Source of the DNA: Buchnera aphidicola str. Sg (Schizaphis graminum)
GTDB lineage: Bacteria; Pseudomonadota; Gammaproteobacteria; Enterobacterales; Enterobacteriaceae
DNA length: 64,000 nucleotides
Assembly: GCF_000007365.1 (NCBI RefSeq)
Contig: NC_004061.1
Location: forward strand, 248,001-312,000
Reading direction: 5' to 3'
Shown: one piece after another, positions 30,600 to 39,919 of the stretch
Layout of the letters: every line of letters begins with the position of its first letter
Position numbering within the stretch: position 1 is the stretch's first letter
The notes under the pieces: model-generated
The model's database searches: none
Seen by the model: the letters and a program-made list of their open reading frames with translations, nothing else
Told to the model about the DNA's origin: nothing
Program-made: the position numbers and the translations under genes

Positions 30600-31304
30600 A
30601 TGATGAATAATACACAAAGAATAATTGTTTTAGATACTGAAACAACAGGAATGAATAGTGTAGGTCCACCTTATCTTAATCATAGAATTATTGAAATTGG
30701 TGCCATTGAAATAATTAATCGTCGTTTTACAGGGAAAAAATTTCATACTTATATTAAACCTAATAGATTGATAGAATCTGACGCTTCAAAAATTCATGGT
30801 ATTACTGATGATTTTTTATCAGATAAACCATCTTTTAAAGACATAGCTAAAGATTTTTTTAATTATATAAAAAATTCAGAATTAATAATTCATAATGCAT
30901 CTTTTGATGTAGGTTTCATAAATCAAGAATTTTCAATGTTAACTAAAAAAATACAAGATATATCAAATTTTTGTAATATTATAGATACATTAAAGATAGC
31001 TAGAAAATTATTTCCTGGTAAAAAAAATACCTTAGACGCATTATGTATGCGTTATAAAATAAAAAATTCTCATAGAGTTTTACATGGTGCTATTTTAGAT
31101 GCTTTTCTATTAGGTAAATTATATCTTTTAATGACTAGTGGTCAAGAATCAATTATATTTAATAAAAATATCCAAAATGAAAGAAATTTTAGATATATTA
31201 AAAAATCAATAACAAAAAAACATCGTTTTTTAAAAATAATAAAAGCAAATAAAACAGAATTAAAACTTCATAATGAATATTTAAAATTTTTAAAAGAAAA
31301 ATAA
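30600..31304 (+). CDS. dnaQ: DNA polymerase III epsilon subunit (proofreading exonuclease)
   Basis: 3'-5' exonuclease of the replicase core. DEDDh motifs: ExoI IVLDTETTG, ExoII HNASFDVGFINQEF, ExoIII with HGAILDAFLLGKLY (catalytic His and Asp). The C-terminal tail that binds the alpha subunit (DnaE, also in this window) is present but diverged and shorter. 234 aa (E. coli 243). Two consecutive ATG codons open the frame; the first is used here. Followed by tRNA-Asp, as in E. coli. Confidence 0.97.
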   Translation: MMNNTQRIIVLDTETTGMNSVGPPYLNHRIIEIGAIEIINRRFTGKKFHTYIKPNRLIESDASKIHGITDDFLSDKPSFKDIAKDFFNYIKNSELIIHNASFDVGFINQEFSMLTKKIQDISNFCNIIDTLKIARKLFPGKKNTLDALCMRYKIKNSHRVLHGAILDAFLLGKLYLLMTSGQESIIFNKNIQNERNFRYIKKSITKKHRFLKIIKANKTELKLHNEYLKFLKEK

Positions 31305-31346
31305 TGTCTATTTCGTAGTAAATTATGAATAACTATAAAAAGATGA

Positions 31347-31375
31347 TTGACTCATTTTTTTAAAATATGTACAAT
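31347..31375 (+). promoter_or_regulatory. Sigma-70 promoter of tRNA-Asp
   Basis: TTGACT at 31347-31352 and TACAAT at 31370-31375 are separated by 17 bases, about 20 bases before the mature tRNA. One of the clearest promoters in the window. Confidence 0.75.
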
Positions 31376-31395
31376 GTATAAATATTAATAATAAA

Positions 31396-31469
31396 GGTGC
31401 GGTAGTTCAGTCGGTTAGAATACCGGCCTGTCACGCCGGGGGTCGCGGGTTCGAATCCCGTCCGCACCG
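31396..31469 (+). tRNA. tRNA-Asp (GUC)
   Basis: 74 bases to discriminator G. Acceptor ggtgcgg/ccgcacc, anticodon stem ccggc/gccgg with loop ctgtcac (anticodon GTC), T arm cgggttcgaatcccg. CCA is not encoded. The position between dnaQ and gmhA matches aspV of E. coli. Confidence 0.97.
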
Positions 31470-31529
31470 AAAAAAATAATTCTCTTTAATAATTTTTTCT
31501 ATTTTTTTAAATTTTAAGAACATTCAAAA

Positions 31530-32114
31530 ATGTATAAAAAAATTATTTCTTCTGAATTAGATGCTGCATTAAAAATATTAAAAAATTTTTTAAAAAACGA
31601 AGAGCAAATAGAAAATATTGAAAAGGCAGCTATCTTAATTGCAAAATCCTTTAAAAACAAAAATAAAGTAATTTCATGTGGAAACGGTGGTTCTCATTGT
31701 GATGCAGTTCATTTTTCTGAAGAATTAACTGGTCTTTATCGAGAAAAAAGACCCGGATACGCTGCAATACCTATTTCTGATGTTGGTCATATTTCTGCAA
31801 TAGGAAATGATTTTGGATATGATCAAATATTTTCACGTTATATAGAAAGTATTGGTTTGCCTAACGACGTACTTCTAGCAATTTCTACTTCCGGAAACTC
31901 TATTAATATTATTAATGCAATACAGACTGCACATAGAAAAAAAATGAAAGTAATTGTTTTAACGGGAAATGATGGAGGTCAAGTTAAACATTTATCTGAT
32001 GTAGAAATTTGTATTCCATATCATGGTTATTCAGACCGAATACAAGAAATGCATATTAAGATTATTCATATATTAATATTAATTATTGAAAAAGAAATGA
32101 AAAAAATAAACTAA
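31530..32114 (+). CDS. gmhA: Sedoheptulose 7-phosphate isomerase GmhA
   Basis: Converts sedoheptulose 7-phosphate to D-glycero-D-manno-heptose 7-phosphate, the first step to ADP-heptose for the LPS inner core. SIS-fold protein with [32 protein letters not shown] and [14 protein letters not shown]; substrate and zinc residues are conserved ([18 protein letters not shown]). 194 aa (E. coli 192). Its retention is notable because the lpx genes expected beside bamA and fabZ are gone. 8 to 100 bases of A+T-rich sequence separate it from gpt. Confidence 0.95.
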   Translation: MYKKIISSELDAALKILKNFLKNEEQIENIEKAAILIAKSFKNKNKVISCGNGGSHCDAVHFSEELTGLYREKRPGYAAIPISDVGHISAIGNDFGYDQIFSRYIESIGLPNDVLLAISTSGNSINIINAIQTAHRKKMKVIVLTGNDGGQVKHLSDVEICIPYHGYSDRIQEMHIKIIHILILIIEKEMKKIN

Positions 32115-32217
32115 TTAATCATTGACTTTTATTTTAATAATTATAAATCCTACAATAATTACAAATTATTTCCACTTTTCTAATAAATACTATTTTATAG
32201 TTTTGGATTTTTTTTTT

Positions 32218-32682
32218 ATGAGTGAGAAATATATTGTTACTTGGGATATGCTTCAAATTCATACTAGAATACTAGCTCATCGACTACTTAAAACAAAAAA
32301 TGCTTGGAACGGGATAATTGCTGTAAGCCGGGGAGGTCTTGTCCCCTCTGCTATATTAGCAAGGGAATTAGGTATTCGATGTGTAGACACCGTATGTATT
32401 GCAAGCTATAATTATGATTGTTTACAAAAAAATAGAAAAATAATTAAAAAAGCAAGGGGCGATGGAGAAAAGATTATTGTTGTAGACGATCTTGTTGACA
32501 CAGGAGGGACAGCAAAAATTATTCGTAATTTGTACCCAAAAGCATACTTTGTAACTATTTTTGCAAAACCGTTAGGTCGATTATTAGTAGATGATTATAT
32601 TATCGACATTGATCAAAACATATGGATAGAACAACCATGGGATATGTCAATATCTTATATTTCACCTCTTATTAAAAAATAA
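32218..32682 (+). CDS. gpt: Xanthine-guanine phosphoribosyltransferase
   Basis: Purine salvage enzyme making GMP and XMP from guanine and xanthine with PRPP. The start [24 protein letters not shown] is nearly identical to E. coli Gpt, which fixes the ATG at 32218; the open frame extends 32 codons upstream, but that part is unrelated hydrophobic sequence. PRPP-binding motif [14 protein letters not shown] and the end [15 protein letters not shown] are conserved. 154 aa (E. coli 152). Confidence 0.95.
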   Translation: MSEKYIVTWDMLQIHTRILAHRLLKTKNAWNGIIAVSRGGLVPSAILARELGIRCVDTVCIASYNYDCLQKNRKIIKKARGDGEKIIVVDDLVDTGGTAKIIRNLYPKAYFVTIFAKPLGRLLVDDYIIDIDQNIWIEQPWDMSISYISPLIKK

Positions 32683-32778
32683 TAATACTAATTTCAAAAA
32701 TTAAAAAATTGTTTTTTATAAAAAATACTATAAAATTACATCAATAAATATGTATTAAATTGTAAAAAAGGTACATTT

Positions 32779-33387
32779 ATGAAAAATAAAAAAGAAGAAA
32801 AAATTAATAATTTAAAAAAAGAAGAAAAAATTAATAATTTAAAAAAAGAAGAAAAAATTAATAATTTAAAAAAAGAAGAAAAAGAAAAAAATGATGACGT
32901 TCAAAACAAAATAATAGATTTATTAGAAATAAAGTTAAAGAAATCGCAAGAAAAAATTATTAATATGCAATTAAAGAATCATGAAGAAATTTTAAAATTA
33001 AATTATCGTTTAAATAGTGATATAGAAAAATCTAGAAAGTTTTCTTTAGAAAAAGTAATAATTGAATTTCTTCCGATTATAGACAATATCGAACGTGCTC
33101 TAAGTGTAATTAAAGATAAAAAAGAAGCATTTTATTTAGAAATTATTAATAAAATGAATTTTATTTTTTCCTTATTAGAAGAAATTTTAAGTGAATTTAA
33201 TGTGTCAAAAATTAATGAAAAAAACATTTCATTTGATCCAGAAATTCATCAAGCCATGTCTATTAATTATAATGATGAAATAGAAGATAATCATGTAGTA
33301 GATGTTATGCAATCTGGTTATATGCTTCATAAAGCTCGTTTATTGCGCCCTGCTATGGTTATTGTTTCAAAAAGAAAAAATAATTAA
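32779..33387 (+). CDS. grpE: Nucleotide exchange factor GrpE with N-terminal repeats
   Basis: Exchange factor for the DnaK chaperone. After an unusual N-terminus made of three exact copies of EEKINNLKK (residues about 6-32) come the long coiled coil (DIEKSRKFSLEKVIIEFLPIIDNIERALSVI) and the C-terminal beta wing (FDPEIHQAMSINYND...VVDVMQSGYMLHKARLLRPAMVIV). 202 aa (E. coli 197). The repeats replace the acidic, disordered N-terminus of E. coli GrpE. The gene order grpE-ratB-smpB is that of E. coli with nadK, recN, bamE and ratA removed. Four bases separate its stop from the convergent ratB stop. Confidence 0.93.
   Translation: MKNKKEEKINNLKKEEKINNLKKEEKINNLKKEEKEKNDDVQNKIIDLLEIKLKKSQEKIINMQLKNHEEILKLNYRLNSDIEKSRKFSLEKVIIEFLPIIDNIERALSVIKDKKEAFYLEIINKMNFIFSLLEEILSEFNVSKINEKNISFDPEIHQAMSINYNDEIEDNHVVDVMQSGYMLHKARLLRPAMVIVSKRKNN
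32794..32874 (+). repeat. Three perfect 27-bp tandem repeats in grpE
   Basis: Units at 32794-32820, 32821-32847 and 32848-32874 are identical (gaagaaaaaattaataat followed by ttaaaaaaa). A fourth unit starts with gaagaaaaa and then diverges. Because 27 is a multiple of 3, copy number can change without shifting the frame; each unit adds EEKINNLKK. Confidence 0.95.
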
Positions 33388-33391
33388 TTTT

Positions 33392-33679
33392 TTATTTTTT
33401 TAAACAAATATTTGATCTTTTTCTTCTTCGTTCTTTGGGATCGATTATTAAATTCCTATAAATTTCAATTCGATCTCCATTTTTTACATTTTCATTTAAA
33501 TGTACTAACTTATTATAAATTCCTACATTATTTTTATAAAATTGAATATTTTTTACTGTATTAAGTAAATTTGAAGCTAATATAGCATCTTTTACAGTTG
33601 AATTGGAATCAATATGAACTTCTTTAATATATTGAATATCTGGTAAGGCATAAACTACCTTAACTTTAATAATATTCAT
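33392..33679 (-). CDS. ratB: RatB/RnfH family ubiquitin-fold protein
   Basis: Small protein of the UPF0125 (RnfH/RatB) family. It has a beta-grasp type sequence with [28 protein letters not shown] and the family's basic end [20 protein letters not shown]. 95 aa (E. coli 96). In E. coli ratA and ratB lie together next to smpB; ratA, the coenzyme Q-binding START protein, is missing here. The function of RatB is not settled in any organism I know of. Confidence 0.9.
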   Translation of the reverse strand: MNIIKVKVVYALPDIQYIKEVHIDSNSTVKDAILASNLLNTVKNIQFYKNNVGIYNKLVHLNENVKNGDRIEIYRNLIIDPKERRRKRSNICLKK

Positions 33680-33801
33680 AATTTCTTAAATTTATTTTTT
33701 AATAAACTCTTTCTAACAAACTTTTAAAAATAAATCAATATATATAAGTAAAATTTTTTAAAAAATATTTAAATATAAGTTTTTTCGGATTACATCTAAT
33801 T

Positions 33802-34293
33802 ATGTCTTATAAAAAAAAACGTTGTTTAAAATCATCTATCATTTGTAAAAATAAAAAAGCGTACTATAACTATTTTATAGAGGAAGTATTTCAATCAGGT
33901 CTTGTATTAATGGGATGGGAAGTAAAATCAATTCGATTAGGACAAGTAAATATTATTGAAAGTTACATTAATAATGATAATTTGAATGAAATGTATCTTT
34001 ATAATTCTATTGTTCAACCTTTACATACATCTTCGAATTATGTATCGTGTGATTCTTCTAGAAAAAGAAAATTACTTTTGCATAAAAATGAAATTCAATA
34101 TTTATGTAATAAAAAAAATAAAATAGGTTCTACATTAGTTGCATTATCTTTGTTTTGGGAAAAATCTTGGTGTAAATTAAATTTTGGATTAGCTAAGGGA
34201 AAAACTAAAATAGATAAAAGAGCGAGTGAAAAACAAAACGAATGGAAAAAAGAAAAATTAAAAATTTTAAAGAAAGTTAAATTTCAGAATTAA
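33802..34293 (+). CDS. smpB: SsrA-binding protein SmpB
   Basis: Partner of tmRNA in rescue of stalled ribosomes. Oligonucleotide-binding barrel with AYYNYFIEEVFQSGLVLMGWEVKSIRLGQVNI, RKRKLLLHKNEI and ALSLFWEKSWCKLNFGLAKGKTKIDKR, and a basic C-terminal tail for the decoding centre. 163 aa (E. coli 160). A run of nine A at codons 4-6 is in frame. The tmRNA gene itself, next to smpB in E. coli, is not in this window. Confidence 0.96.
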   Translation: MSYKKKRCLKSSIICKNKKAYYNYFIEEVFQSGLVLMGWEVKSIRLGQVNIIESYINNDNLNEMYLYNSIVQPLHTSSNYVSCDSSRKRKLLLHKNEIQYLCNKKNKIGSTLVALSLFWEKSWCKLNFGLAKGKTKIDKRASEKQNEWKKEKLKILKKVKFQN

Positions 34294-34302
34294 AAATATT
34301 TT

Positions 34303-34758
34303 ATGAAAAGTAATCGCGATAGCTATTGGATGAAAATTGCTTTAAAATATGCATATTATGCAGAAGAAAATGGAGAGGTACCTATAGGTGCAATACTTGT
34401 TTTTCAAGAAAAAATAATAGGAACGGGATGGAATAGTGTTATTTCTCAAAATGATTCTACTGCTCACGCAGAAATTATAGCTTTACGTGAAGCAGGTAGA
34501 AACATAAAAAATTATAGATTAGTAAATACAACGTTATATGTCACATTACAACCATGTATGATGTGTTGTGGAGCTATTATAAATAGTCGTATTAAAAGAT
34601 TAGTATTTGGTGCAAGTTATAAAGATTTAAAAAAAAACCCCTTTTTAAAAAAAATTTTTATAAATCTAGAAAAAAATAAATTAAAAATAAAAAAACACAT
34701 AATGAGAAATGAATGTGCTAAGATATTAAGCAATTTTTTTAAAAATAAAAGATTTTAA
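34303..34758 (+). CDS. tadA: tRNA-specific adenosine deaminase TadA
   Basis: Deaminates A34 to inosine in tRNA-Arg(ACG). Zinc and catalytic residues are intact: His55 and Glu57 in [13 protein letters not shown], Cys85 and Cys88 in [12 protein letters not shown]. 151 aa, shorter than E. coli (167) at both ends, but the whole deaminase fold is covered. It follows smpB by 9 bases, a junction created by genome compaction, and is convergent with acpS. Confidence 0.95.
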   Translation: MKSNRDSYWMKIALKYAYYAEENGEVPIGAILVFQEKIIGTGWNSVISQNDSTAHAEIIALREAGRNIKNYRLVNTTLYVTLQPCMMCCGAIINSRIKRLVFGASYKDLKKNPFLKKIFINLEKNKLKIKKHIMRNECAKILSNFFKNKRF

Positions 34759-34783
34759 TTTATACCCTTTTTCTTAAAAATAA

Positions 34784-35164
34784 TTATTTTTCTAAAATAA
34801 CTAATGCACATGCGTACAATTTCTCATCAGATATACTGACAAATATAGATTTACATTTCATCTCTTCAGATTTTTGTAAAGCATATTTTAAAAAACGTAA
34901 TTTTGGTTTACCTAAATTATTATTATATAATTCTATTTGATTAAATTTTATTCCATAACTTATCCCTGTTCCTAAAGCTTTAGAAGCTGCTTCTTTAACT
35001 GCAAATCTTTTAGCAAGAAATTTTATGGGGTTTTTATTGACTTTATATTTTTCCAATTCTTGCACTGATAAAATTCTTTCAGCTAATTTATCTTTAAAAT
35101 TGTAAACAATATTTTTAATACGAAAAATTTCTATAATATCTGTTCCTATACCAATAATAGACAT
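34784..35164 (-). CDS. acpS: Holo-[acyl-carrier-protein] synthase
   Basis: Transfers 4'-phosphopantetheine from CoA to apo-ACP, needed for fatty acid synthesis. The Mg-binding motif IGIGTDIIEIFRI and the KRFAVKEAASKALGTGISYGI signature are clear. 126 aa, equal to E. coli. Leftward and preceding the era-rnc-lepB-lepA group in chromosome order as in E. coli; pdxJ and recO, which lie between acpS and era there, are missing. Confidence 0.96.
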   Translation of the reverse strand: MSIIGIGTDIIEIFRIKNIVYNFKDKLAERILSVQELEKYKVNKNPIKFLAKRFAVKEAASKALGTGISYGIKFNQIELYNNNLGKPKLRFLKYALQKSEEMKCKSIFVSISDEKLYACALVILEK

Positions 35165-35257
35165 TTTAGTAGTAAAATTTCCTTTGTTTTAGTAAAATGT
35201 TTAGTTTGATTTTTAAAATTAGTTAAAATTTTTAAGTATTTTAACTAATTTTAAAAA

Positions 35258-36094
35258 CTATTTTTTAATTTTCACCTTCACCCATATTATAAGATATATT
35301 TTCATATTTATTTTTTTTTCAATATCTAACCTAGATGCAATACTAATTTTTTTAATCCCTTCAGCTTTTTTTCCAATAATAATTTTTTTTTGTCTTTCAT
35401 GTTTTACATAAATTGCAGCTCTAATATACAGTTTTTTTTTGAATTTTTCCTCAATTGATTCAATTTTTACTGTTATTATTGAAGGTAATTCATCTCTTAA
35501 AAAAAATATTAACTTTTGACGAATGATTTCAGATATTGAAAAAGATAAAGAATGTGTTGTAATATATTTTTTAGGAAAAATATGATTGTTATTTGGTAAA
35601 TAGGGGTATATTAAATTTTCTAAAAGAACTATATTTTCTCTTTTTTTTGCCGAAATAGGTATAATTTCTATTGGATTAATTTTTTTTAAAAGAAAATTAA
35701 TATGTGGTAAAATTATACTTTTATCTAAAATTTTATCAATCTTATTGATAACACAAATAATTGGAATCTTATTTTTTTTAATTTTATTTAACACTATTTC
35801 GTCATCTGTTTTCCAGACAGTACGATCTACAATAAATAAAATTAATATTGAACTTTTTATAATTTTAAAACTATCATCTTTTTCGTTATTCAAATATATT
35901 CCTGGTGTATCTACGTAGATAAATTGATGTAATTGTTTTGTTTTTATACCTAGGATGTTTTTTTGTGTTGTATTTTTCTTTTTTGATGTAATAGAAATTT
36001 CATTCTCGATTATTTCGTTAATTAAAGTTGATTTACCCACATTTGGCTTACCAACAATCGCTATGTATCCGCAATATTGTTTTCTTTTTTTCAC
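35258..36094 (-). CDS. era: GTPase Era, C-terminally short
   Basis: Ribosome-assembly GTPase that binds the 16S 3' end. G1 [10 protein letters not shown]3 VDTPG, G4 NKID and the G5-like PISAKK are visible, followed by a KH domain ([31 protein letters not shown]). The protein stops at IWVKVKIKK, whereas E. coli Era continues about 18 residues after the matching WVKVK. 278 aa (E. coli 301). The start is a GTG overlapping the rnc stop by 4 bases (gtga), so translation is probably coupled to rnc, as in E. coli. Confidence 0.95.
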   Translation of the reverse strand: MKKRKQYCGYIAIVGKPNVGKSTLINEIIENEISITSKKKNTTQKNILGIKTKQLHQFIYVDTPGIYLNNEKDDSFKIIKSSILILFIVDRTVWKTDDEIVLNKIKKNKIPIICVINKIDKILDKSIILPHINFLLKKINPIEIIPISAKKRENIVLLENLIYPYLPNNNHIFPKKYITTHSLSFSISEIIRQKLIFFLRDELPSIITVKIESIEEKFKKKLYIRAAIYVKHERQKKIIIGKKAEGIKKISIASRLDIEKKINMKIYLIIWVKVKIKK

Positions 36095-36771
36095 TCTACA
36101 CCTAATTTAATTAATGCTTTTCTTGCTGCATCTTGTTCTGCTTTTCTTCTACTTGTACCTTTACCAATGAAACTTGTTGAAAGTGTACTCACTTCACAAT
36201 GAATAGTAAACAATTGATTGTGTGCTTCGCCATAAACTTCAACAATAAAATATGAAGGTAAGGATAAATGTTTAGATTGTAAATATTCTTGCAATCGTGT
36301 CTTAGGATCTTTTTGTGTGTCTCCAGGACTGATTTTTTCTAAACGTTTTTCGTACCATTTAAGTATTAATTCTTCTACTGTTTTAATATTACTATCTAAA
36401 TAAATACTACCGATTAAAGCTTCTACAGTATTAGCTAAAATAGATTCACGACGGAAACCTCCGCTTTTCAATTCACCTTGACCTAATTGGAGATATTCTC
36501 CTAAATCAAATTCATATGCTATTTCTGCTAAGGTATTACCTCTTACTAAAGTAGCTCTCATACGACTCATATCACCTTCATCAATATACGGAAAATGCTG
36601 ATATAAAGCATTAGCAATTACAAAGCTTAGAATTGAATCTCCTAAAAATTCGAGTCTTTCATTATGTTTACTACTTGCACTACGATGGGTTAATGCCTGT
36701 TTTAACAACTCTTGATGAGTAAAGGTATATCCTAATATTTGCTGTATTTTATTTGCTACGATATGGTTCAT
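36091..36771 (-). CDS. rnc: Ribonuclease III
   Basis: Cuts double-stranded RNA, including the stems that release 16S and 23S precursors. Catalytic signature [17 protein letters not shown], second acid in [14 protein letters not shown], and a C-terminal dsRNA-binding domain ([15 protein letters not shown]...[19 protein letters not shown]). 226 aa, identical in length to E. coli and one of the best conserved genes here. Overlaps era by 4 bases; lepB lies upstream. Confidence 0.97.
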   Translation of the reverse strand: MNHIVANKIQQILGYTFTHQELLKQALTHRSASSKHNERLEFLGDSILSFVIANALYQHFPYIDEGDMSRMRATLVRGNTLAEIAYEFDLGEYLQLGQGELKSGGFRRESILANTVEALIGSIYLDSNIKTVEELILKWYEKRLEKISPGDTQKDPKTRLQEYLQSKHLSLPSYFIVEVYGEAHNQLFTIHCEVSTLSTSFIGKGTSRRKAEQDAARKALIKLGVE

Positions 36772-36908
36772 GTTATACCAATTTCAATAATATTTTAATT
36801 GATTTTTACATATAACAGGAAAAACAGTAAAATTTTGATAACATTGAAGATATATTTCAAATATTAATATATAATACTGATTATATTCTGCTATATTAAT
36901 TATTATTT

Positions 36909-37847
36909 TTAATATATGTTTCCAATTCTTTTAATACGTATACCTGTAGGCCATTCATTTTCTTTTTTTTCAAAACTCATCCATATTTTTGTAGCTTTTC
37001 CTAATAAATTCTCTTCAGGTACAAAACCCCAATAACGACTATCTAAACTATTATCACGATTATCCCCCATCATAAAATATTTATTCTTAGGTACTATCCA
37101 TATTAATTTAGGCATACCCTTTTGCTGATAATAATCGTTTATTTTACTGTTAATTCCGTCTAATATCAGTATATTATGTTTTAAATTATTAATTTTTTCT
37201 TCAACTTTCTTAAAATAAATAGAATTGTATACTTTCTCTTCTTCATTTGTTCTTGATTTCAAAAGATATATTTTCTGAAAAAAGTTGCTTAATTTAGGTT
37301 TAGAATATGTAATAAACAACTTGTTTTCACAGTTTTTTTGATTAGTATAATTAATACAAATTTTTATTTTTTTTCTATTTATATCATATTGAATTTTATC
37401 TCCAGGTAATCCTACTACACGTTTTATATAATCAATATTATTTTTAGGATGTTTAAAAACTACAATATCACCACGTTGAGGAAGATTCATTTTAATTATA
37501 GTTTTATTAGTAATAGGTTCCTTAATACCGTATGAAAATTTTTTTACTAAAATAAAATCTCCTATCAAAAGAGTCGGCATCATTGAACCTGAAGGAATTT
37601 GAAAAGGTTCATAAATAAAGGAACGTATTATGAAAACAATAAAAAAAGTTGGAAATAGAGATGATAAAGATCGAAAAAAACATTTTTTATTTTCTAAAAT
37701 CACTTTATTTATTAAAATTGTATTATTATTTTTTGTTTTTTTTTTATTATAAAAGTAATTTTTAATTAATAGAATATGATCAATGATCCATAATATACCT
37801 GTAAAAAAAGTGCTTGTTAATAAAAAAATAGTCAATATATTACGCAT
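36909..37847 (-). CDS. lepB: Signal peptidase I
   Basis: Membrane protease that removes signal peptides from exported proteins. Two N-terminal membrane segments (about residues 3-30 and 62-78) precede the Ser-Lys dyad: Ser88 in IPSGSMMPTL and Lys142 in YIKRVVGLPGD. Box E GDNRDNSLDSRYWGFVPEENLLGKA is intact. 312 aa (E. coli 324). It lies between lepA and rnc on the same strand, the E. coli order. Confidence 0.96.
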   Translation of the reverse strand: MRNILTIFLLTSTFFTGILWIIDHILLIKNYFYNKKKTKNNNTILINKVILENKKCFFRSLSSLFPTFFIVFIIRSFIYEPFQIPSGSMMPTLLIGDFILVKKFSYGIKEPITNKTIIKMNLPQRGDIVVFKHPKNNIDYIKRVVGLPGDKIQYDINRKKIKICINYTNQKNCENKLFITYSKPKLSNFFQKIYLLKSRTNEEEKVYNSIYFKKVEEKINNLKHNILILDGINSKINDYYQQKGMPKLIWIVPKNKYFMMGDNRDNSLDSRYWGFVPEENLLGKATKIWMSFEKKENEWPTGIRIKRIGNIY

Positions 37848-37863
37848 TATTTCTCCTTATGTT

Positions 37864-39657
37864 TTAATCCTTATGGATATTTAAAATGTCAAGAAAAGCT
37901 GTTTTTGGCATATTGACGTTTCCTATTTTTTTCATTCTTTTCTTACCATCTTTTTGTTTTTTCAATAGTTTCTTTTTTCTACTAATATCACCTCCATAAC
38001 ACTTTGCTAACACATTTTTTCTTAATTGCTTAATCGTTGATCTAGCAACAATAGAATTGTTAATTGTTGCTTGAATATTAATATCAAATTGATGACGGGG
38101 TATTAATTCTTTCATTTTATTAACTATTTCACGAGCACGATTTTGAGCATTCTTATAATAAGAAATTACTGTCAGTGCATCTACTCTTTCTGAATTGATT
38201 AGAATGTCTATTCTAACCATTTTAACAGTTTTAAAATATTTAAAATCATATTCTAATGAAGCATATCCACTTGAAACTGACTTTAATTCATCAAAAAAAT
38301 TCAAAACAACTTCATTCATTGGAATATGATATTTCAAAGATACTTGCTGTTCATGATAAATCATATTAATTTCTGTTCCTCTTTTTTTTATACATAATTT
38401 CATGACTGGACCGAGAAATTTAGGTGGTAATAGAATATTACATTCAACAATGGGTTCTTTAATTTTTCTTATTTTATTGTCAACAGGAAAATTTGAAGGA
38501 GTATCTAAATAAATTTTTTCACCATTATTGAATTCTATTTGATAAATTACATTCGGAGCTGTTGAAATTAGATTAAGAGAATATTCTCGTTCTAAACGTG
38601 CTTGGACAATTTCCATATGTAGTAAACCTAAAAAACCACATCGAAATCCAAAACCAAGAGCAGTTGAATTTATTGGTTCATAAAATAATGAAGAGTCATT
38701 TAAACTTAGTTTTCCTAAAGCATCTCTGAAAATTTCATATTGATCTGATGTAACAGGAAATAAACCAGCATAAATCTGAGGTTTAATTTTTTTAAAACCT
38801 GTTAGCATATTCATTGCTGGATTTTTGGCATTAGTTAATGTATCTCCAACTGGAGCGGCAGAAATGTTTTTAATGCCACAAACAATCCAACCTACTTCGC
38901 CGCATTTTAAATAGTTTTTATTTATTTTTTTAGGCGTGAATATACCTAAATGATCAACAAAATATGTTTTTCCTGTACTCATCACTTTAATCTTATCTTT
39001 TTTTGAAATTATTCCATTTTTAATTCTTATTAAAGATACTACACCTAGATAATTATCAAACCAAGAATCGATAATAAGTGCTTGTAATGGTTTTTTTTCA
39101 TCACCATCAGGCGCTGGAATTTTTTTAATGATTTGTTCTATTAATTCTTCTATTCCTTGACCAGTTTTAGCTGAACATCTAATTGCATCTAATGCAGAAA
39201 TACCAATAATTTCTTTAATTTCTCTCGCTACCTTTTCAGGATTTGAATTAGGTAAATCTATTTTATTTAATACTGGAACTATTGATAGTTTCATTTCTAA
39301 AGCGGTTGCACAATTGGCTAATGTTTGTGCTTCTACCCCTTGACTTGAATCAACAACTAATAACGCCCCCTCACACGCTGCTAATGATCTAGAAACTTCG
39401 TATGAAAAATTTACATGACCAGGTGTATCAATAAAATTTAAATGAAAAACATTGCCATTTTTATCTTTATAATCAATCATTACACTTTGTGCTTTAATTG
39501 TTATACCTCTTTCTTTTTCTAAATCCATAGAATCTAAAACTTGATCAGACATTTCTCTTTCAGAAAGTCCACCGCATTTTTGAATCAAACGATCTGATAA
39601 AGTTGATTTTCCATGATCAATATGAGCGATAATAGAAAAGTTTCTTATATTTTTCAT
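37864..39657 (-). CDS. lepA: Elongation factor 4 (LepA)
   Basis: Translational GTPase proposed to act in ribosome biogenesis or back-translocation. G1 [14 protein letters not shown]2 [11 protein letters not shown]3 DTPGHVNF, G4 NKIDLP, then EF-G-like domains and the LepA-specific C-terminus ([33 protein letters not shown]). Start chosen at the ATG at 39657 ([17 protein letters not shown]), identical to E. coli; an in-frame ATG at 39669 adds four residues. 597 aa (E. coli 599). First gene of lepA-lepB-rnc-era. Confidence 0.97.
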   Translation of the reverse strand: MKNIRNFSIIAHIDHGKSTLSDRLIQKCGGLSEREMSDQVLDSMDLEKERGITIKAQSVMIDYKDKNGNVFHLNFIDTPGHVNFSYEVSRSLAACEGALLVVDSSQGVEAQTLANCATALEMKLSIVPVLNKIDLPNSNPEKVAREIKEIIGISALDAIRCSAKTGQGIEELIEQIIKKIPAPDGDEKKPLQALIIDSWFDNYLGVVSLIRIKNGIISKKDKIKVMSTGKTYFVDHLGIFTPKKINKNYLKCGEVGWIVCGIKNISAAPVGDTLTNAKNPAMNMLTGFKKIKPQIYAGLFPVTSDQYEIFRDALGKLSLNDSSLFYEPINSTALGFGFRCGFLGLLHMEIVQARLEREYSLNLISTAPNVIYQIEFNNGEKIYLDTPSNFPVDNKIRKIKEPIVECNILLPPKFLGPVMKLCIKKRGTEINMIYHEQQVSLKYHIPMNEVVLNFFDELKSVSSGYASLEYDFKYFKTVKMVRIDILINSERVDALTVISYYKNAQNRAREIVNKMKELIPRHQFDINIQATINNSIVARSTIKQLRKNVLAKCYGGDISRKKKLLKKQKDGKKRMKKIGNVNMPKTAFLDILNIHKD

Positions 39658-39919
39658 TTTTTTGACCATTTTAAAATTAATTTATTTAAATTGTGTAGTT
39701 AAAAGGTATATTCAAAATTTATTTTATATTAATATTTTTTAAAAGTATAAATATTTAATATATTTCTTATATTCATTTGAATATAATATAAATTTGACTA
39801 CTTAAGATATTTTAGATATAAAAAATTTAAAAAATTTTGCAATATTAAAAAATAATTTTTTATTTCAAAAAAAATATTAAATTTAATATCTTTTAAAACA
39901 ATGTAAGATCTAATTATTT

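Noticed and set aside
32122..32217. N-terminal extension of gpt (32 codons)
   Set aside because: Unrelated, low-complexity hydrophobic sequence; [15 protein letters not shown] at 32218 is the family start.
32794..32874. Direct repeats in grpE as a CRISPR-like array
   Set aside because: The units are contiguous without spacers, in frame, and lie within a gene; no cas genes are near.
34776..34791. A/T palindrome at the tadA-acpS convergent junction as a terminator
   Set aside because: Perfect but only A and T, overlapping the acpS stop; too weak as an RNA stem to call.
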